A stretch of 9,722 bases of DNA from NCBI GenBank assembly GCA_017649745.1, contig JAGCGE010000370.1, positions 1 through 9,722 on the forward strand, given 5' to 3'. Position 1 is the first letter of the stretch. Each line of letters starts with the position of its first letter. The DNA is from Clostridiales bacterium. Lineage in GTDB: Bacteria > Bacillota_A > Clostridia > Saccharofermentanales > Saccharofermentanaceae. The position numbers and the translations under genes were made by a program. The notes below the pieces were generated by a model that made no database searches, had not been told where the DNA came from, and was given only the letters and a program-made list of their open reading frames with translations. Below, piece after piece: positions 5,801 through 9,722 of the stretch.

Positions 5801-8455
5801 ATGAGAACAGATGGCATTAGTAAGTCTTTTGACCCGAATGAAGCCGAGCCACGACTTTATTCAGAATGGATGAACAAAGGATATTTCGGCGCGAAAGTGA
5901 ATCCGGACAAGAAGCCTTTCTGCGTGGTGATGCCACCTCCGAACATTACAGGACAGCTCCACATGGGACATGCCCTTGATAATACTCTCCAGGATATCTT
6001 GATCAGATACAAGAGAATGAAGGGTTTTGAGACATTGTGGGTTCCAGGAACAGACCATGCATCTATTGCTACTGAAGCTAGGATCGTTGCTACGATGCGT
6101 GAAGAGGGCCTTACAAAGGATGATCTCGGTCGTGAGAAGTTCCTCGAGCGTGCTTGGGATTGGAAGAAACAGTATGGTGGAAGGATCGTTGAACAGCTCA
6201 AGAAACTCGGTTCTTCATGTGATTGGTCCAGAGAGAGATTCACAATGGATGAAGGTTGCTCTGAGGCCGTTAAAGACGTATTTATTAAGTATTATAACGA
6301 TGGAATGATCTACAGAGGCGAGAGGATCATCAACTGGTGTCCTCATTGTCTTACATCTATCTCTAATGCAGAGGTTGAATATGAGGATCAGGAAGGTGCT
6401 TTCTGGCACTTAAGATATCCATTCGAAGACGGATCAGGTTATGTTGAACTTGCTACAACACGTCCTGAGACTCTTCTCGGCGATACTGCTGTTGCAGTTA
6501 ACCCTAAGGACGAGCGTTACAAGGATTATGTAGGTAAGAACCTTATTCTCCCACTCGTTGGCCGTAAGATCCCTGTAGTAGCAGACAACTATGTTGATAT
6601 TGAATTCGGTACAGGTGTTGTTAAGATCACTCCTGCACACGACCCTAACGACTTTGAAGTTGGACTTCGCCATAACCTTGAAGTCATCAATGTTATGACA
6701 GATGATGCTAAGATCACTGACGACTATCCGAAGTATGCCGGAATGGACAGATTCGAAGCTCGTAAGGCTATCGTTAAGGATCTCGAAGAGGGCGGATACC
6801 TTATCAAGGTTGAGCCACATAACCACAACGTTGGTACATGTTACCGTTGCGGTACAACTATCGAGCCTAGAGTTTCCTTACAGTGGTTCGTTAAGATGGA
6901 TGAGCTTGCTAAGCCAGCTATCGAAGCAGTTAAGACAGGAAAGACAAAGTTCTTTCCTGAGAGATTTGATAAAAACTACTTTAACTGGATGGAGGACATT
7001 CGTGACTGGTGTATCTCCCGTCAGCTCTGGTGGGGTCATCAGATTCCAGCATTCTACTGCGACGACTGTGGTGAGCTCGTTGTAACTAAGGAAGAGAATC
7101 CTGTTTGCCCTAAGTGCGGCAAGCCTATGCGTCAGGATCCTGATACGCTCGATACATGGTTCTCATCAGCTCTCTGGCCATTCTCTACACTCGGCTGGCC
7201 TAAGGATACTGAGGAACTTAAGTATTTCTATCCTACAAATACGCTTGTTACAGGCTATGACATTATCACTTTCTGGGTTTCACGTATGATGGTTGCTGGC
7301 TGTGCTCATATGAAACAGCCGCCATTTGATACAGTTCTTATTCATGGTCTCGTTCGTGACTCACAGGGCCGTAAGATGAGTAAGTCACTTGGTAATGGTA
7401 TCGATCCGCTCGAGGTTATCGCTGAGTCTGGTGCTGATGCATTGAGATTTGCTCTTGTAACAGGTAATGCTCCTGGTAACGACCAGCGTTTCCAGAAAGA
7501 TAAGATAGAGATGGGTAGAAACTTCTCCAACAAGATCTGGAATGCTATGAAGTTCGTTTTGATGAACTGCGAGGATGATCTTGAGTTCTCAGGAGTTGAC
7601 GAGTCCAAGTTTACTCTTGAAGACAAGTGGATCTTGAATAAGCTTAACAACCTCGTTAAGGAAGTATCCATTAACGTTGAGAATTACGATTACGGCGTAG
7701 CGCTTTCTAAGATCGTTGATTTCGTTTGGGAGAACTACTGTGACTGGTATATCGAGATCGCAAAGAGCAGACTTTTCGACAAGGAGTGTGCTACAAGACT
7801 TGAGGCTCAGTATCTTTTGAATAAGATCCTTGGCATCTCAATGCAGCTCTTGCATCCTTTCATGCCATTTGTAACTGAAGAAGTCTACAGAAACCTCGTT
7901 ATCGATGGTAAGAAAGACTCTATCATGATCTCTGAGTGGCCGGTTGCTTCAGATATCAACTATGATGCTGAAGAGAAAATGATGAATACACTGATGGATG
8001 CTATCCGTTCTATCCGTAATATCAGATCAGAGATGGGTGTTGCTCCTTCACGTAAGGCTCATATCATCGTAGTTACTGAGAATGCTTCGATCGTTAAGAT
8101 GTTCGAAGATGGTAAGGCATTCCTTGAGCGTCTTGCTTCAGTAAGTAGTCTTGATACACAGAGCGACAAGAGCGGAATCCCTGCAACAGCTGTTGCTTGC
8201 GTATTTGCCGGTGGTGAGATCTATATTCCTCTTGGAGACCTTATCGATATCGACAAGGAACTTGAGAGACTTGCAAAAGAGAAGGATAACCTCCAGAAAG
8301 AGATCGATCGTGTTAACGGTAAGCTTTCTAATGAAGCTTTTGTAAGTAAGGCTCCTGAAAAGGTTATCAATGCCGAGAAGGAAAAGCAGGCTAAATATCT
8401 TGAGATGTTCAAAGGCGTTGAAGACCGTATTGCTATGTTGAGCAAAGAGCAATAA
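5801..8455 (+). CDS. valS: Valyl-tRNA synthetase
   Basis: Class I aminoacyl-tRNA synthetase that charges tRNA-Val with valine in the cytoplasm and edits mischarged threonine. 884 aa, the normal bacterial length. Domains in order: Rossmann core with PPPNITGQLHMGH, whose HIGH-type signature is HMGH at 54-57; zinc-ribbon cysteines CPHC (180-183) and CYRC (347-350); CP1 editing domain with ATTRPET (218-224) and GTGVVKITPAHDPND (270-284); further Cys pairs CDDC (420-423) and CPKC (436-439); DTWFSSALWP (451-460); the KMSKS loop (525-529); the anticodon-binding helical domain; and a C-terminal coiled-coil arm (roughly 815-880) typical of ValRS. The start is clear: AAAGGAG lies 7 nt before the ATG. 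All signatures are intact. Two features differ from many Bacillota: no T-box leader fits in the 81-bp upstream gap, and folC does not follow. Confidence 0.98.
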   Translation: MRTDGISKSFDPNEAEPRLYSEWMNKGYFGAKVNPDKKPFCVVMPPPNITGQLHMGHALDNTLQDILIRYKRMKGFETLWVPGTDHASIATEARIVATMREEGLTKDDLGREKFLERAWDWKKQYGGRIVEQLKKLGSSCDWSRERFTMDEGCSEAVKDVFIKYYNDGMIYRGERIINWCPHCLTSISNAEVEYEDQEGAFWHLRYPFEDGSGYVELATTRPETLLGDTAVAVNPKDERYKDYVGKNLILPLVGRKIPVVADNYVDIEFGTGVVKITPAHDPNDFEVGLRHNLEVINVMTDDAKITDDYPKYAGMDRFEARKAIVKDLEEGGYLIKVEPHNHNVGTCYRCGTTIEPRVSLQWFVKMDELAKPAIEAVKTGKTKFFPERFDKNYFNWMEDIRDWCISRQLWWGHQIPAFYCDDCGELVVTKEENPVCPKCGKPMRQDPDTLDTWFSSALWPFSTLGWPKDTEELKYFYPTNTLVTGYDIITFWVSRMMVAGCAHMKQPPFDTVLIHGLVRDSQGRKMSKSLGNGIDPLEVIAESGADALRFALVTGNAPGNDQRFQKDKIEMGRNFSNKIWNAMKFVLMNCEDDLEFSGVDESKFTLEDKWILNKLNNLVKEVSINVENYDYGVALSKIVDFVWENYCDWYIEIAKSRLFDKECATRLEAQYLLNKILGISMQLLHPFMPFVTEEVYRNLVIDGKKDSIMISEWPVASDINYDAEEKMMNTLMDAIRSIRNIRSEMGVAPSRKAHIIVVTENASIVKMFEDGKAFLERLASVSSLDTQSDKSGIPATAVACVFAGGEIYIPLGDLIDIDKELERLAKEKDNLQKEIDRVNGKLSNEAFVSKAPEKVINAEKEKQAKYLEMFKGVEDRIAMLSKEQ

Positions 8456-8466
8456 TTCTAAAAAAG

Positions 8467-8496
8467 ATGATATTTTTAAAATTATTGTGTTAAAAT
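8467..8496 (+). promoter_or_regulatory. Candidate promoter of the two-TM acidic-tail protein
   Basis: ATGATA (8467-8472), an 18-nt spacer and TAAAAT (8491-8496), with an extended -10 TG at 8488-8489. Transcription would begin near 8503, about 27 nt before the ATG. The region is very A/T-rich, so the -35 is uncertain. No GC-rich terminator hairpin separates it from valS. Confidence 0.45.
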
Positions 8497-8529
8497 TCTT
8501 TTTAAGTGTGAAACAGTTAGGAGGAGATT

Positions 8530-9294
8530 ATGGAGACAAAGACAATAGATGAGAGCAAGGTTGCTAAGCTTCCTAAGGAGGGGGTACATTGCTTTGCTGC
8601 TAATGGTAAGCAGATTACCAGAAGAAGGATAATCACTATCCCTTTGATGATCGCTTTTATAGTCCTTGCAGTATTTTTCTTCATTGGAAGTTATAAGAAT
8701 ATCATTTTTGCCTGTGTATCGGTTGCTTGTTTTATCATAACGGTGCTGGTATTTGTCCACACTTTCCTTATTGCGAAGTACAGGATCGCTGTTGATTATA
8801 ACGAGAAGAAGATCATCTTGAGATACAGATACAGCCTTATTACTATTCCTTTCGAGACATTTGATGCTCGTGAAGGTGAACCTGACAAGGCTGAGGAACT
8901 TCTTGATAATTCTTCTCTTGGTGGTTCAGAGAAGACATATTATCTCGTACTTGATAATGTTCTTGATGATGCATGCTATCAGACAACAACAAAGGATCTT
9001 GCTTCTCGTGAGGATTTCTTCAAGCTTAAGGAAGAGGTTTTTGCTATTGCTGACGCTTATGGTGCAAGAGAACTCGAGAATGCTATTAAACCTGAATATG
9101 GCAAGGATTCCATTAAGAAGACTGACGTTAACACAGAAGAGAATATCAAGGATATCGTCAGCAACGTAATGGAAGAGGTCAAAGAAGACAAGAAGAAGGC
9201 TGTTGAAGAGGTTAAGGATGCAACTGAGGAAACTGTTGAAGAGGCAGCGGAAGAGGTTGCTGAAGAAACTTCTGAAGACGCAAAAGAAGAGTGA
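8530..9294 (+). CDS. Unrecognised two-TM membrane protein with Lys/Glu-rich tail
   Basis: I do not recognise this 254-aa protein. AGGAGG lies 5 nt before the ATG, so the start is secure. Layout: a short hydrophilic N-terminus with an RRR patch at 31-33; two closely spaced hydrophobic segments (about 34-53 and 57-81) forming a hairpin that leaves both ends on one side, probably cytoplasmic; then a soluble region of about 85-185 with alternating short strands (YRIAVDY, KKIILRYRYSLITIPFETF, TYYLVLDNV) and a closing helix. This order resembles small membrane proteins with a bacterial PH-like domain, but that is only a resemblance. From about residue 204 the tail is low-complexity, mostly Glu, Lys, Val and Ala (for example EEVKEDKKKAVEEVKDATEE), probably a long amphipathic or coiled helix. 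Transcribed after valS and ended by a strong terminator. Confidence 0.85.
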   Translation: METKTIDESKVAKLPKEGVHCFAANGKQITRRRIITIPLMIAFIVLAVFFFIGSYKNIIFACVSVACFIITVLVFVHTFLIAKYRIAVDYNEKKIILRYRYSLITIPFETFDAREGEPDKAEELLDNSSLGGSEKTYYLVLDNVLDDACYQTTTKDLASREDFFKLKEEVFAIADAYGARELENAIKPEYGKDSIKKTDVNTEENIKDIVSNVMEEVKEDKKKAVEEVKDATEETVEEAAEEVAEETSEDAKEE

Positions 9295-9318
9295 TCCTTT
9301 TTACAATTTAAACTACAC

Positions 9319-9346
9319 AAGGCTGTCCTTATGGGCAGCCTTTTTT
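9319..9346 (+). terminator. Rho-independent terminator
   Basis: The stem AGGCTGTCC (9320-9328) pairs with GGGCAGCCT (9333-9341) with one G-T pair, loop TTAT, followed by six T (9341-9346). It is 25 nt after the acidic-tail gene's stop. The other strand lacks a T-run after the hairpin, so it acts in the + direction. Confidence 0.9.
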
Positions 9347-9390
9347 AAAATGAATTTCGTATTGTAAAAGCATGATCAAAAAGTCTTTCA

Positions 9391-9403
9391 TTTTAACGAA
9401 AAA
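9391..9403 (-). repeat. 13-nt motif shared with the moxR upstream region
   Basis: The + strand reads TTTTAACGAAAAA, the exact reverse complement of bases 4178-4190. It lies 25 bp upstream of the fba -35 box. Possibly a regulator site; a chance match is quite possible in A/T-rich DNA. Confidence 0.3.
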
Positions 9404-9428
9404 CACCCAACTTGCCCTTATTATTTTA

Positions 9429-9457
9429 TTGACTTAAAAGGGGTGGAAAAGTATAGT
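9429..9457 (+). promoter_or_regulatory. Strong sigma-A-type promoter of the aldolase gene
   Basis: TTGACT (9429-9434), a 17-nt spacer and TATAGT (9452-9457); each box differs from consensus at one base. Transcription would start near 9464, leaving a leader of about 57 nt. It fits the high expression expected for a glycolytic gene. Confidence 0.75.
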
Positions 9458-9520
9458 CTTATTGTAACTAATTATGCGTTTTGGGCGAATTAGAATAAAT
9501 CACATTAAGGAGTTATTGAT

Positions 9521-9722
9521 ATGCCATTAGTAACAACAACTGAAATGTTTAAGAAGGCATACGACGGCGGTTACGCTATCGGTGCATTTAACGTAAACAA
9601 CATGGAAATCGTTCAGGGTATCACAGAGGCAGCAGGCGAGCTCAACAGCCCTGTTATACTTCAGGTATCCAATGGAGCTAGAGCTTACGCTAACCACACA
9701 TACCTCGTAAAGCTCGTTGAGG
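9521..9722 (+). CDS. fba: Class II fructose-bisphosphate aldolase, 3'-truncated by window edge
   Basis: First 67 codons of a class II, zinc-dependent fructose-1,6-bisphosphate aldolase, the cytoplasmic glycolytic enzyme that splits fructose-1,6-bisphosphate into dihydroxyacetone phosphate and glyceraldehyde-3-phosphate. The visible N-terminus begins MPLVTT and carries the family blocks YAIGAFNVNNMEIVQGI and the strand SPVILQVS. The metal-binding His residues lie beyond the window. AAGGAG (9507-9512) is 8 nt before the ATG, so the start is secure. It has its own strong promoter and is insulated from upstream genes by the terminator at 9319-9346. Tagatose-bisphosphate aldolase is a close relative and cannot be fully excluded from the N-terminus alone, but the single-gene context with a strong promoter favours Fba. 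Confidence 0.93.
   Translation, partial: MPLVTTTEMFKKAYDGGYAIGAFNVNNMEIVQGITEAAGELNSPVILQVSNGARAYANHTYLVKLVE

Noticed and set aside
5857..8452. Several open frames antisense to or out of frame with valS
   Set aside because: They are shadows of the strongly conserved valS frame, lack ribosome sites and resemble no protein family.
8456..8485. A-run and T-run after valS as a terminator
   Set aside because: The potential stem is only A-T pairs with no GC core; it is too weak to call an intrinsic terminator.
1..9722. CRISPR arrays, tRNA genes, insertion sequences, phage or defence genes
   Set aside because: No regularly spaced repeats, tRNA-like folds with a TTC loop, transposase motifs or terminal inverted repeats were found on reading the window.

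Overview
The window looks like chromosomal DNA from a low-GC Gram-positive anaerobe, most likely a Clostridia-type member of Bacillota. Supporting points are the strong AGGAGG-type ribosome binding sites, the A/T-rich spacers with TTGACA/TATAAT-like promoters, a lipoprotein with a Thr/Glu/Pro-rich linker, and the housekeeping protein sequences. I cannot name a genus. No tRNA, rRNA, CRISPR array, insertion sequence or phage gene was seen, so this reads as an ordinary chromosomal segment.

Layout from left to right: (1) the 3' part of a ROK-family sugar kinase on the + strand, entering from the left edge. (2) Converging on it with a 5-bp gap, a three-gene minus-strand operon running moxR-type AAA+ ATPase, DUF58 protein, polytopic membrane protein. 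The genes overlap (TAATG, then ATGACTGA), so they are very probably translated together. (3) An A/T-rich divergent intergenic region of about 310 bp. (4) On the + strand, a lipoprotein with a papain-like (C1) peptidase domain and a lectin-like domain. (5) valS, full-length valyl-tRNA synthetase, with its own promoter. (6) An unrecognised two-TM protein with a highly acidic Lys/Glu tail, closed by a clear Rho-independent terminator. (7) The first 67 codons of class II fructose-bisphosphate aldolase behind a strong promoter, running off the right edge.

How the genes relate: the minus-strand trio is the widespread MoxR-DUF58-'TgpA-like' module, a membrane-linked ATPase/chaperone system whose substrates are usually unknown. 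Its third member normally carries an extracellular transglutaminase (papain-fold) domain. Here that domain is missing, although the multi-TM part and the cytoplasmic DUF4129-like tail remain. A secreted papain-fold lipoprotein is encoded divergently next door, and its usual catalytic Asn is replaced by Glu. The kinase, valS and fba are housekeeping genes with no evident tie to this module.

The most interesting points are the transglutaminase-less module, the altered catalytic triad of the C1-like lipoprotein, the possible link between the two, and the Lys/Glu-tailed membrane protein after valS. The rest is ordinary.
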